Source: Terrimonas sp937888905 (GTDB taxonomy: Bacteria; Bacteroidota; Bacteroidia; Chitinophagales; Chitinophagaceae). From it: a stretch of 64,000 bases of DNA. The translations under genes and the position numbers were made by a program. Each line of letters begins with the position of its first letter. Positions within the stretch are counted from its first letter, which is position 1. The notes under the pieces were generated by a model that searched no databases, was not told where the DNA came from, and saw only the letters and a list, made by a program, of their open reading frames with translations. Below, piece after piece: positions 37,490-46,380 of this stretch. The stretch is from the NCBI GenBank assembly GCA_937888905.1, contig CALATA010000020.1, positions 1-64,000 on the forward strand, written 5' to 3'.

Positions 37490-40360
37490 ATGAGAAATAT
37501 CCTCCGGCTTCTGCCTGTACTGGCATGCCTGTTTGCGTTCAATGCAAAGGCTCAAAAAACTTCGGTTCGCATTCGCGTTAGCGACGAACAAAATCTCGCC
37601 TTACCAGGCGCGTCTATTACACTTTCTCCCGGCAATAACGGTGGTTATACCAACAGCAACGGCGAAGTTACTTTCGGGGCTTTACCCGCAGGCGATTATC
37701 ACCTTACTATTTCTTATATCGGTTTTGCTACCCTGGAAAAAAACGTAAAACTCTCCGGTACGACCATGGAACTCGCTGAAAAATTGAGTCCCGGCGTTAC
37801 CACCGACAAAGAAGTGATCATAATGGGCGACCGTCTCAGAGGACAGGCCCGCGCACTCAACCAGCAAAAGAACACCGACAATATTACCAACATCGTAAGC
37901 GCCGATCAGATCGGCCGTTTCCCCGATGCCAATATCGGCGATGCCGTTAAACGTGTTCCCGGTATCACCATGCAAAACGACCAGGGTGAAGCACGTAATA
38001 TCATCGTGCGTGGTATGGGGCCTGAATTCAACGCCGTAACGCTGAACGGTGAGCGTGTTCCTTCTGCTGAAGGTGATAACCGCCGCGTGCAGATGGACCT
38101 GATTCCTGCCGACATGGTACAGACCATCGAAGTAAGCAAAACACTCACAGCCGATATGGACGCCGACGCGATTGGTGGTTCTGTTAACCTCATCACCCGT
38201 GCCACACCCAACGGCCTGCGTATCGCAGGAACCATCGCCGGTGGCTACAACAGCATCCGCAATGGTTTTATCGGCACGGCCGGCCTGCTCGTTGGCAGCC
38301 GCACACGCAACCAGAAACTTGGATTTGTAGTGAACGGTACGTTCAATAAAAATGTATACGGTTCCGATAACGTGGAAGCTGTGTGGAGCAAAGATGCCAA
38401 TGGCAAACTTTTCGTGAGCGATCATGATGTTCGTGTATATGATGTTACACGTATCCGACGCAACCTTTCTGCAACAGTTGATTATCGTATCAACGCGCTC
38501 AATACCATCTATCTTACCGGTACTTACAATTGGCGTGACGACAAGGAAAATCGTTTCCGTCTACGTCACCGTTACAGAGGTGATGCGGAAGATCCCAATC
38601 CCGCCGACCTCATTTATAATTCCAATGGTGATATCACCGGCTACCGCAATGGCGAAGTATTGCGTCAGACCAAAGGAGGTATCAACAGCGGCCGCAATGA
38701 TGGCCGCCGCCTGGAAGACCAGCGCGTACGTACGGCCGCTATCCGTGGTGAACACCTCTGGGGCAGACTGGCCGCCAAGTGGAGTGTGCAATATGCAAAG
38801 GCTTCGGAAAAACGTCCGGAAGAACGTTATATTTCCCTCGGTCGTCGCAGCATTACCGTGTCACAAAACATCAGCGATCCGGAAACACCCGTACTCACGG
38901 ACCTCACCGCGATGCAGAACTATACCCGTTTGAATGAATTAACCAACCAGTTCCAGGACCAGTTTGAGCAAGACCTGAATGCCAAATTGAAATTCGAACT
39001 ACCTGTTTCTTTGATCACCAACCGCTCCGGTCAGTTGTATTTCGGTGGCCGTCTGCGTACGAAGACCAAAGAGCGTAACAATACATTTTATTCCTATGAA
39101 GCCCTGGGCGCCAATGCCGCTCAGTTTGCCAACATTTCCCTGCTGCCGCTGGTAGACCGGTCCAGCTACAATTTCTATCCCGGTAACAAATATGTGGCCG
39201 GCGAATTTGTTGATCCCCGTTTCCTCGGTGGTCTCAATTTTCGCGATCGTTCACTGTTTGATGAAACCGACGAGCCTGCCGAATACCTCGCCGGTAACTA
39301 CCGCGCAAAAGAAACCATCACTGCAGGATATGTTGGATTGAAACATGACATTACAGCGAAGTTTTCTGTGAACCTTGGTGTACGAATTGAACACACTTCC
39401 ATCAATTACACCGGTAACATCGTTGAAGACGAAGAAGACCTGAAAGGCACCGCTACACTGAAAAACAATTACACCGATGTATTGCCTTCCATCAACCTGA
39501 AATACCGCGTCAACAACAACCTTATCCTGAAAGGTGCATGGACCAACTCACTGGCTCGTCCCAAGTACTACGACCTGGTTCCTTATTTCAACATCAATCC
39601 GAATGACCTGGAACTGTCTGCCGGTAATCCTTCATTGGAGCCGGTAAGAGCAACCAACTTCGATCTGATGGCGGAGCAGTATTTCCGCTCGGTGGGGCTG
39701 ATCTCTGCCGGTGTGTTCTACAAAAACATCGACAAGTTCTTCTATTCGTATATCGACAATCAGTATACACAGTCAAAATTTGCTGCTGATTTTCCCGGCG
39801 TGAGCAACCCGATCGCAGTGGGCGAGAACTGGGACTTTGCACAACGCCGCAACGGAACCGGTGCGCAGGTATGGGGCGCTGAAGTGGCATTGCAAAGGCA
39901 GTTCGACTTCCTGCCGGGCTTCTGGAAAGGATTCGGCATTTACCTGAACTATACCTACACACATTCAACCACCGAAGGAATTTATATTGACGGGGAAAAA
40001 ATCCGCAGCGATGTGAAACTTCCTGGTGCCGCTCCGCACATTTTCAATGCTTCGCTTTCTTATGAAAATAAAAAAATGGTGGTACGTGTTTCCGGCAATT
40101 TCACTTCTGCTTATGTGGATGACAGTGATGACGCTGGTTACAACGCCGATGCTTTCAACGACCGTTATTACGATAAACAATTTTTCCTGGATGCAAACGC
40201 ATCTTATGCCATCACGGGCAAACTGCGTGTGTTCGCCGAGGCCAACAACCTGACGAATCAGCCGCTGCGATACTATCAGGGAACCAAAGACCGCACGGCG
40301 CAATTGGAATACTACGGTCCGCGTTATAACCTCGGTCTTAAATTTGACTTAAGCCGTTAA
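37490..40360 (+). CDS. TonB-dependent outer-membrane receptor
   Basis: A 956-residue receptor for active uptake across the outer membrane. After the signal peptide (MRNILRLLPVLACLFAFNAKA) comes a carboxypeptidase regulatory-like domain of about 75 residues (ALPGASITLSPGNNGGYTNSNGEVTFGALPAGDYHLTISYIGFA). The plug follows (QIGRFPDANIGDAVKRVPGITM ... IIVRGMGPEFNAVTLNGERVPS), then a 22-stranded barrel ending in aromatic-polar residues (GPRYNLGLKFDLSR). It is not a SusC: no SusD partner follows. Instead a phytase lipoprotein gene begins 18 bp later, which points to import of phosphorylated inositol products or a related ligand. Confidence 0.92.
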   Translation: MRNILRLLPVLACLFAFNAKAQKTSVRIRVSDEQNLALPGASITLSPGNNGGYTNSNGEVTFGALPAGDYHLTISYIGFATLEKNVKLSGTTMELAEKLSPGVTTDKEVIIMGDRLRGQARALNQQKNTDNITNIVSADQIGRFPDANIGDAVKRVPGITMQNDQGEARNIIVRGMGPEFNAVTLNGERVPSAEGDNRRVQMDLIPADMVQTIEVSKTLTADMDADAIGGSVNLITRATPNGLRIAGTIAGGYNSIRNGFIGTAGLLVGSRTRNQKLGFVVNGTFNKNVYGSDNVEAVWSKDANGKLFVSDHDVRVYDVTRIRRNLSATVDYRINALNTIYLTGTYNWRDDKENRFRLRHRYRGDAEDPNPADLIYNSNGDITGYRNGEVLRQTKGGINSGRNDGRRLEDQRVRTAAIRGEHLWGRLAAKWSVQYAKASEKRPEERYISLGRRSITVSQNISDPETPVLTDLTAMQNYTRLNELTNQFQDQFEQDLNAKLKFELPVSLITNRSGQLYFGGRLRTKTKERNNTFYSYEALGANAAQFANISLLPLVDRSSYNFYPGNKYVAGEFVDPRFLGGLNFRDRSLFDETDEPAEYLAGNYRAKETITAGYVGLKHDITAKFSVNLGVRIEHTSINYTGNIVEDEEDLKGTATLKNNYTDVLPSINLKYRVNNNLILKGAWTNSLARPKYYDLVPYFNINPNDLELSAGNPSLEPVRATNFDLMAEQYFRSVGLISAGVFYKNIDKFFYSYIDNQYTQSKFAADFPGVSNPIAVGENWDFAQRRNGTGAQVWGAEVALQRQFDFLPGFWKGFGIYLNYTYTHSTTEGIYIDGEKIRSDVKLPGAAPHIFNASLSYENKKMVVRVSGNFTSAYVDDSDDAGYNADAFNDRYYDKQFFLDANASYAITGKLRVFAEANNLTNQPLRYYQGTKDRTAQLEYYGPRYNLGLKFDLSR

Positions 40361-40378
40361 TCCGGCAATACTATTCAT

Positions 40379-41434
40379 ATGCAACAACTGATCAATAAGA
40401 TCGCCGGCATCGCAGCTATTGCGGTGCTGGCCGCTTGTAACGGCGCCAAGAAAATGCCTGCCGCCGATGTAGTAAGGCCGGTAGTGGTGACGGAAAAAGT
40501 AGTGTTTGATACAGATGACCCGGCCATCTGGATCAATCCGGCCGATCCTGCCGCAAGCCTCATTGTGGGCACCGATAAAGAAACCAATGGCGGCATTTAT
40601 GCATTCGATCTCAACGGACGTATCGTTCGCAAAGTGGTGGGATTGCAGCGCCCGAATAATATTGATATCGCTTATGGTTTTCTGCTTGCGGGTAAACCGG
40701 TGGATATCGCTGTTGTGACAGAAAGAGAAACGAATAAGCTCCGTTTTTTTTCCTTACCTGATCTGACCCCGCTGGATAACAACATCGGTATCGATGTATT
40801 TGCCGGAGAAAAACAAAGAGACCCGATGGGCGTTGCGTTTTACACCCGTCCTTCGGACAAGGCCACCTTTGTGATTGCCGGCCGCAAGACGGGTCCTGCC
40901 GAAGGCTATCTCTGGCAATACCAGCTGGTGGATGATAAAGGGAGAGTAGCGTTGAAGAAAGTACGTGAATTTGGCCGCTACAGCGGCCTCAAGGAAATTG
41001 AATCCATTGCCGTGGACAATGAACTCGGCTATGTTTATTATTCAGATGAGCGGTATGGTGTGCACAAATACATCGCCGATCCTGCCGCGAATAATAACAA
41101 CGAGCTCGGTGTGTTTGGTACCACCGGGTTCAAATCAGATCACGAAGGAATTTCGATTTACAAAACCGGCCCCGCTACTGGTTATATCCTGGTGTCGAAT
41201 CAGCAGTCGAACAGTTTCATGATTTATCCGCGTGAGGGTAGTAAAACCAATCCTCATCAGCATGACCTGATTGCCGAAGTGCCGGTATTGGCAAATGAGA
41301 GTGATGGATCAGATGTAACGAGTTTTTCGCTCAATGATAAATTTCCCAAAGGGGTATTTGTGGCGATGAGTAATGGCCGCGTGTTTCATTATTATGATTG
41401 GCGCGACATAGCGAAGCGTGCCGGACTTGAATAA
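40379..41434 (+). CDS. Beta-propeller (3-)phytase lipoprotein
   Basis: A 351-residue lipoprotein (MQQLINKIAGIAAIAVLAAC) of the beta-propeller phytase family, which releases phosphate from phytate in a calcium-dependent reaction. Family blocks include DTDDPAIWINP (about 42-52), LQRPNNIDIAYGF, DPMGVAFY, EIESIAVDNELGYVYYSDER and SDHEGISIY, which provide acidic calcium ligands. It is anchored by its lipobox, probably at the cell surface or periplasmic face. It is co-transcribed with the TonB receptor 18 bp upstream, so substrate cleavage and import are likely coupled. It is followed by a terminator inside a pair of inverted repeats. Confidence 0.92.
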   Translation: MQQLINKIAGIAAIAVLAACNGAKKMPAADVVRPVVVTEKVVFDTDDPAIWINPADPAASLIVGTDKETNGGIYAFDLNGRIVRKVVGLQRPNNIDIAYGFLLAGKPVDIAVVTERETNKLRFFSLPDLTPLDNNIGIDVFAGEKQRDPMGVAFYTRPSDKATFVIAGRKTGPAEGYLWQYQLVDDKGRVALKKVREFGRYSGLKEIESIAVDNELGYVYYSDERYGVHKYIADPAANNNNELGVFGTTGFKSDHEGISIYKTGPATGYILVSNQQSNSFMIYPREGSKTNPHQHDLIAEVPVLANESDGSDVTSFSLNDKFPKGVFVAMSNGRVFHYYDWRDIAKRAGLE

Positions 41435-41437
41435 ATA

Positions 41438-41573
41438 TTAAGTTGTAAGTAATAAGTTATAAGTAAACAGCCGCAGCAAGTTCATACTTCGCTGCGGCTG
41501 ATATTTTTCAGAGCGATCCTCAATAACTGTGGTCGCCACTTATTACTTACAACTTAATACTTAATACTTTTGA
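41438..41573. repeat. Inverted pair of family B heptamer arrays
   Basis: Left arm 41438-41467 (TTAAGTT, GTAAGTA, ATAAGTT, ATAAGTA) and right arm 41539-41573 (CTTATTA, CTTACAA, CTTAATA, CTTAATA) are inverted copies enclosing a GC-rich terminator. They fill the gap between two convergent genes; the right arm ends just before the stop of the minus-strand gene. Confidence 0.88.
41468..41500. terminator. Terminator between phytase and exported protein genes
   Basis: CAGCCGCAGC pairs with GCTGCGGCTG; AAG/CTT extends the stem across a one-base bulge. ATATTTTTC follows on the plus strand. Confidence 0.82.
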
Positions 41574-41578
41574 ATTTT

Positions 41579-42478
41579 CTACAAGTACTCCACCGTCATG
41601 CGGATCGTCATCTTCCCGCTGCCGGGAAGGCTGGCACCCATTACTTCGGTAGTTCCGTTGGAATCGGTGTTGATCGTTTTTTCTTTCATCAATCCGGTTG
41701 TACGATCGAGAATGATCTGTCCGGTGGAAACCTGGTTTTGCTTATTTAGCGCCTCGGAGCCCATGATCTGCAAAGTCATGTTGATGGCTGCAGAACGTTT
41801 GAAGTCAACAATAATAGTTGAATCGGTGATGGCTGATAAGGTATAGACAGTGAGAGCAGATTCAGAGGGGGTGAGGGTAGTGTCTCTCCAACTGTCGCCG
41901 ATACCCGTTTCTTTGTCGGGAAGCACTTTGAAAAAACTGTTGCTGCCGCGTGCCGGAGGGTTCACAACATCCGTCATGTCGCGTACCTGGTTGAGGATAA
42001 CGGCTGACCGGTCGTCGGAAGCGGGCGCTTCAAATTTTTCGGGGCGGGCCATCAATGTTTTACCGCTCTTGTCGATGATTACGTCGTAAGATTTGTTCAG
42101 TACATCGGCTATCGGCTTTCCAAATTCGCCCGACATGTCTTTTTTGTTATCGGAGTCAAAGCTGCGTTTGGCGCCCATACCTTCGAAATTAAAAGCCAGC
42201 CGTTGTACCGAGTGATGCAGCGTGCTGTTGTCCTCGGTAGCGTTGGTGACTTTATAACTGTGAATGGTAACGCCGCTGGTTTTAAAATCGATTGTCTGGC
42301 CCATCGCGTCCTGCGTCATGGTACTGGTCTGATCCACTTTTATCTGGATAGTACGACCCGGCTCGAATTGCAGTTTACCGGTAACTTTTTGTGCCTGTTG
42401 TTGTGCATCAGCAGCCTGTGCCAGGCCGAGTCCCAGTACAAGCGTCAGGGATGATTTGAGGAAAGGGTGCATGCTCAT
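41579..42478 (-). CDS. Exported protein, possibly DUF6263
   Basis: A 299-residue exported protein: MSMHPFLKSSLTLVLGLGLAQAADA is a signal peptide without a lipobox; a start two codons later (42472) is equally possible. The mature part is beta-rich (LQFEPGRTIQIKVDQTSTM, GIGDSWRDTTL, GQIILDRTTGLMKEKTINT) in the manner of DUF6263 proteins, an assignment from memory and tentative. No catalytic motif is apparent. It is monocistronic and convergent with the phytase operon. Confidence 0.75.
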   Translation of the reverse strand: MSMHPFLKSSLTLVLGLGLAQAADAQQQAQKVTGKLQFEPGRTIQIKVDQTSTMTQDAMGQTIDFKTSGVTIHSYKVTNATEDNSTLHHSVQRLAFNFEGMGAKRSFDSDNKKDMSGEFGKPIADVLNKSYDVIIDKSGKTLMARPEKFEAPASDDRSAVILNQVRDMTDVVNPPARGSNSFFKVLPDKETGIGDSWRDTTLTPSESALTVYTLSAITDSTIIVDFKRSAAINMTLQIMGSEALNKQNQVSTGQIILDRTTGLMKEKTINTDSNGTTEVMGASLPGSGKMTIRMTVEYL

Positions 42479-42603
42479 AGTTCAAATTTGACGAAACTTC
42501 CGCGAAAAAGATGCAAGCGTGACGAAAAAAAGACAGATCCTTCTTTGTTCCGGCTGTTTTGGATATCGGACGAACTTGTTACATTTATCACAAATACCCG
42601 TTT

Positions 42604-44190
42604 ATGCCGATAAGAATGACCGACGATCCACAGGATCAGAACCAAAATGATTATAATGACGACAATGGGGGTGGAGGAGGCCGTGGGCCATCAGGGCCGG
42701 GCGGCGGACTGGGCGCACTGCTGCCGATGCTGTTGGGGCTTTTTAAGGGGAAAGGCATTATTCTCCTTCTCGCACTGGCTGCCGGCGCTTATTTCCTGCT
42801 CGGACGGGGCAACTGCAATCTCGGTGAGCTGGCCCAGCAGGCACAAACATTATTCTCCAAAAGTGGCTATAATTTCAGTCCGGACCAGTTTAATAAAGCA
42901 TCGGTATACGAAGGACTGGAGGACGATGCCAATAAAAATCCGCTGCCTGAAGCGGTGTCGCTGCGCCGGTTTGCACCTGCCAGAGGAGACCAGGGACAGC
43001 AGGGTAGCTGCGTTGCCTGGAGCAGTGCCTACGCCGCACAAACGATTCTCACCTCTGCCGCTACGCACCAGGAACCTGACCAGATCGTATTCAGCCCATC
43101 CTACCTGTACAACCAGATCAAACTCGAAGGCTGCCAGGGGTCTTACATCCAACTGGCTATGGAGGCGATGCAAAAAAATGGCGGCGTTCCATTAAGCCAG
43201 TATCCTTATCGTGATGATGATTGCAACCGCGATCCCAGCGGTCAGTTTTCAAATGGAAGAAGCAATACGATCCATGGATTTACACGGCTGACAAACGGAA
43301 ATACGCAATCGATCAACATCCGTTCCATCAAAGAACACCTGGCCGGTGATGCACCGGTGGTGATCGGTATGATGGTAGGCCAGAGTTTTATGCAGGACAT
43401 GATGGGAAAAGAACTGTGGACACCACAGGGAATGGATGCGTCGCAGGTGGGAATGGGCGGACATGCCATGTGCATCATTGGTTACGACGACCGGAAATTT
43501 GGCGGTGCATTTGAAATCATGAATAGCTGGGGTGGTAACTGGGGCAAAGATGGCATCGCCTGGGTGCGATACGGTGATTTCAAAACCTATGCGCGGGAGG
43601 CTTATGGCATAGATCCGCTTCCTAAAAGCGCGAATGTGGCGGCCATTCCGCTGGAATGTAAAATAGGATTGGTGAACAACGAAACGAAGCAATACATCCG
43701 CCTGCGTGCGGAAAATGGAAACAGCTTCAGCACCCTAACACCGATCCGTCCGGGAACACGATTCAAAATGGAAGTACAGAATACGACCGAATGTTACATC
43801 TACATCTTCGGCCAGGAGCAGGACGGAAGTTCTTATGTATTGTTTCCTTACCTGGCGCAGGGGCAAACAAAATCGAAACACTCGGCCTACTGTGGCATTA
43901 CGGGTTATCGCCTTTTTCCAAAAGGGCAATCGATGGAAGCCGACACGATCGGGAATCGTGACTACATCGCCATTGTGGTTAGTAAAAAGGAACTGGATTA
44001 TAACGCGCTGAATAAATCTATCGCTTCTGCACCCGGCTCTACTTATGCTGATAAAGTGAATGCTGCTTTACAAGGAAAACAATCTCGTGCCGCGCGGTAT
44101 GGCAGCGTAGCGGATGGGCGCATTGCCCTGCAGGCAGCAGGAGGCGATGCCGAACTGGCCGCAACGATCGTTGCGTTTGATAAGCAATAA
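42604..44190 (+). CDS. Membrane-anchored C1 (papain-like) peptidase with DUF4384
   Basis: A cysteine peptidase of 528 residues. A short N-terminal segment rich in Asp, Asn, Gln and Gly is followed by one membrane helix (GIILLLALAAGAYFLLG, about 56-72), giving a signal-anchor topology. The papain-like catalytic set is C136 (QGSCVAWSS), H287 (GGHAMCIIGYDD) and N307 (IMNSWGGNWG). The C-terminal ~120 residues (VNNETKQYIRLRAENGNSF ... YVLFPY) fit DUF4384, a beta-sandwich seen in peptidase and kinase partners. The start at 42604 (or 42616) is preferred to 42559, whose extension looks non-coding. A good terminator follows. Confidence 0.87.
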   Translation: MPIRMTDDPQDQNQNDYNDDNGGGGGRGPSGPGGGLGALLPMLLGLFKGKGIILLLALAAGAYFLLGRGNCNLGELAQQAQTLFSKSGYNFSPDQFNKASVYEGLEDDANKNPLPEAVSLRRFAPARGDQGQQGSCVAWSSAYAAQTILTSAATHQEPDQIVFSPSYLYNQIKLEGCQGSYIQLAMEAMQKNGGVPLSQYPYRDDDCNRDPSGQFSNGRSNTIHGFTRLTNGNTQSINIRSIKEHLAGDAPVVIGMMVGQSFMQDMMGKELWTPQGMDASQVGMGGHAMCIIGYDDRKFGGAFEIMNSWGGNWGKDGIAWVRYGDFKTYAREAYGIDPLPKSANVAAIPLECKIGLVNNETKQYIRLRAENGNSFSTLTPIRPGTRFKMEVQNTTECYIYIFGQEQDGSSYVLFPYLAQGQTKSKHSAYCGITGYRLFPKGQSMEADTIGNRDYIAIVVSKKELDYNALNKSIASAPGSTYADKVNAALQGKQSRAARYGSVADGRIALQAAGGDAELAATIVAFDKQ

Positions 44191-44214
44191 AATTATTCCA
44201 TAAAAAAGTTAATG

Positions 44215-44242
44215 ACAGCCGCAGGAATGCGGCTGTTTTTTT
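44215..44242 (+). terminator. Terminator after the C1 peptidase gene
   Basis: ACAGCCGCA pairs with TGCGGCTGT around the tetraloop GGAA, followed by a run of seven T. Confidence 0.93.
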
Positions 44243-44350
44243 GCGATAAGTGCTGAACTGCACGATAACCCGGCAACAATGACTTAAAGCCGTCAATAGT
44301 TCTGCACTGTAAATGTTTTGCGCCACGAATGGACTTGTCGGCTGCACTTG

Positions 44351-44677
44351 TCAGGCACGAAATGGGACGGGAGGTTCGAGGAGACGTTGGAGGACTGATT
44401 TTAAATTTTCGACTATCTCCAAAAGAGCGTTAGATGAACTGGACATTTTGTCTGGTTCACTTTTTTTACCTTCGGTCCTTCTGCTGATCGATTCCTCGTT
44501 TTCACAAATTCTTAATTTCTGTAGTCTTCTGTGCAGATATTCTGCCTGGATCATGGCGGCAACAAATTGTTCAGCAAGTTTATACTTTTCAGGGTGTGCT
44601 AATTTCTTTTTCATTCCCTGGTAAAGGATTTCTACTTCTTCATCTGTTTTGTCCTGAAGTCCTGTATCGTTTTTCAT
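44351..44677 (-). CDS. Hypothetical small charged protein
   Basis: A 108-residue soluble protein that I do not recognise. The N-terminal 70 residues look helical and highly charged (DEEVEILYQGMKKKLAHPEKYKLAEQFVAAMIQAEYLHRRLQKLR), followed by a Ser-rich linker and a short helix near the C-terminus (NALLEIVENLKSVLQRLL). No signal peptide. Its ATG overlaps the TGA of the upstream membrane protein gene by 4 bp, so the two are translationally coupled and the products may interact. The region is more A+T-rich than its neighbours. Confidence 0.6.
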   Translation of the reverse strand: MKNDTGLQDKTDEEVEILYQGMKKKLAHPEKYKLAEQFVAAMIQAEYLHRRLQKLRICENEESISRRTEGKKSEPDKMSSSSNALLEIVENLKSVLQRLLEPPVPFRA

Positions 44678-45090
44678 GATTCTTCTTTTTTTTCGGTAGT
44701 ATCACTGTTTTTTCCGGATGAGTTTAAGTTAAATATGTTGCGGATATGGCCAAGCATGCCGTCGGCTCTTTTAAGATCTGCCAGAATCTGGTCGAGATAA
44801 AATTGATAATTTCTTCGCATATAACTCTCTACCTGCCGCTCGGCATTTACAAATACACCAGCGTTAATCCCCAATAACAGCGTAACGATGATACCACCGA
44901 AAATAAGTATATCGTCGAGGCGTTTGTTAACAGATATAATCTTCTCCTCAAAAAGCACGGTTTCGTTGCTGCTTATTTCACATCGATAACCGGCTTTAGT
45001 GGCCACCAGTCCGTCGTTTGTTTTGCTGAAACCCCAAACTACGATGATCATAAGCATCACACCCAGTAATACACCCATCAATACCTTCAT
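44674..45090 (-). CDS. Hypothetical two-helix membrane protein
   Basis: A 138-residue protein with two membrane segments (MGVLLGVMLMIIVVWGF near 5-21, and ILIFGGIIVTLLLGINAGVFV near 61-81) separated by about 40 residues containing one cysteine (YRCEISSNETVLFEEKI). A C-terminal amphipathic, coiled-coil-like cytoplasmic or periplasmic segment follows (RQVESYMRRNYQFYLDQILADLKRADGMLGHI). No family is recognised. It is the first gene of a two-gene unit with the small charged protein. Confidence 0.68.
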   Translation of the reverse strand: MKVLMGVLLGVMLMIIVVWGFSKTNDGLVATKAGYRCEISSNETVLFEEKIISVNKRLDDILIFGGIIVTLLLGINAGVFVNAERQVESYMRRNYQFYLDQILADLKRADGMLGHIRNIFNLNSSGKNSDTTEKKEES

Positions 45091-45195
45091 CTTCTCCTCC
45101 TTTTCCCAAAGCTACTATCACGAGGCGCCGATAGCCGGGAGATAAGTATTTAAGTTGTACTACCCGAAAAAAAACATTTCCGTACCCCAATAAAA

Positions 45196-45218
45196 AAAGG
45201 CCGCCAGCGGGCGACCTT
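45196..45218 (-). terminator. Terminator after the lipocalin-like lipoprotein
   Basis: The minus-strand stem AAAGGTCGCC/GGCGGCCTTT (one mismatch) with a three-base loop is followed by a T-run (CCTTTTTTTATTG), 20 bp after the lipoprotein stop. Confidence 0.82.
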
Positions 45219-45238
45219 TCTTCTTTTATGTTTAGGTG

Positions 45239-45724
45239 TTATTGCTTCACGAAGTTGTAAACAATATAGATCGTACGCCCTTCAAACGCGATCGGTGAAC
45301 GCGCCGTAAATGCTCCGTCCCCGACAGATGTTACTTCCAGTGAGTAACCATCCTCTACCTGATGCGCCTTACTGTTTTTTACACCATCCATTTTCTTGAA
45401 ATTGAAATAATCGATGCCGTTGATCGTACGTACCGACCATACAATGCGACGCTCACCCGCCATACAGCCATTGCCGGCCGAAGTGATATTATAGGTGCCA
45501 AATCCGTTATTGGGCAAACTCCACTGGCTGCCATTGAAACATTCAACCGGCACATCGTCAAATGCGGTCGTCTTCAGTTGGGCATTACCCGTAACACCCT
45601 CGATCCTGGCCGATGTTACTGTCCAGTTACCTTTCAATGTGCCTTTTTGCAGCTTCTTGGTGCTGGAACAAGACAAAAGCGTTACCGCCATTACCAGACC
45701 TGCCAGGAGATAAATTCTCTTCAT
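45239..45724 (-). CDS. Lipocalin-like lipoprotein
   Basis: A 161-residue lipoprotein with signal peptide and lipobox MKRIYLLAGLVMAVTLLSC. The mature part is a small beta-barrel-like domain beginning LKGNWTVTSARIEG, which resembles lipocalin-type domains common in Bacteroidota; two cysteines (ECFNG and NGCMAG) could form a disulphide. The ligand is unknown. It is monocistronic with its own terminator, and divergent from the thioredoxin operon. Confidence 0.78.
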   Translation of the reverse strand: MKRIYLLAGLVMAVTLLSCSSTKKLQKGTLKGNWTVTSARIEGVTGNAQLKTTAFDDVPVECFNGSQWSLPNNGFGTYNITSAGNGCMAGERRIVWSVRTINGIDYFNFKKMDGVKNSKAHQVEDGYSLEVTSVGDGAFTARSPIAFEGRTIYIVYNFVKQ

Positions 45725-45882
45725 GTTTTACGTTTTATTAAAATTAGCAATACAGATGCCAAAAAAAGGATAGCCGTTCTACCAGACTGATAGACAACGG
45801 TTGGAAAGAGGGGTAAAATGTTTAAATTGCCGCTGCTAACCGTCACCTGACGACAATTTTGTAACAAACAAATGCAAAAATA

Positions 45883-46371
45883 ATGCGTATTTATATTTGT
45901 TCCTTTCTTGTGCTCTTTTTTAGTTTAACCGTTTCTGCGCAGGATAAGGAACTTTACCGCCCCAAGGAAGATGCAGAAGAGGCGCTGGGCAAGATCATTT
46001 CACAGGCGGGTAAGGAAAATAAACATGTACTCGTGCAGGTAGGCGGCAACTGGTGCATCTGGTGCCGCCGGTTCAATCATTTTACCACAACCGATCCGAC
46101 CATCGACTCGCTGATCAAATCATCTTTTGTCGTTTATCACCTTAATTACAGTAAGGAAAACACAAACGACGCTATTCTCGCAAAGTATAAATTTCCCCAG
46201 CGCTTCGGTTTTCCCGTATTCCTCATCCTCGATGGAAACGGAAATCTTTTGCACACACAAAATTCCGAATACCTGGAAGACGGAACAGGTTATGGTAAAG
46301 CTAAAGTCCTGGCATTCCTGAAAGCCTGGACAGTGGCCGCACTCGATCCTGCTTCGTATAAAGGGAAATAA
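45883..46371 (+). CDS. Secreted thioredoxin-family protein
   Basis: A 162-residue exported protein (signal peptide MRIYICSFLVLFFSLTVSA) with a thioredoxin fold. The redox-active pair is C58-I-W-C61 in GGNWCIWCRRF, and the cis-proline region is RFGFPVFLIL. This resembles DUF255/thioredoxin_7-type proteins that keep periplasmic thiols reduced. It is the first gene of a tight three-gene run with a DUF4442 protein (9 bp gap to its ATG) and an MBL-fold RNase-like protein (9 bp gap). Confidence 0.88.
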   Translation: MRIYICSFLVLFFSLTVSAQDKELYRPKEDAEEALGKIISQAGKENKHVLVQVGGNWCIWCRRFNHFTTTDPTIDSLIKSSFVVYHLNYSKENTNDAILAKYKFPQRFGFPVFLILDGNGNLLHTQNSEYLEDGTGYGKAKVLAFLKAWTVAALDPASYKGK

Positions 46372-46380
46372 TTTTTGCCT

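Noticed and set aside
37490..41434. A second SusC/D locus
   Set aside because: The receptor has no SusC-type plug signature and the next gene is a phytase, not SusD.
44243..44350. Possible tRNA or small RNA after the C1 peptidase terminator
   Set aside because: No cloverleaf or conserved tRNA positions can be drawn.
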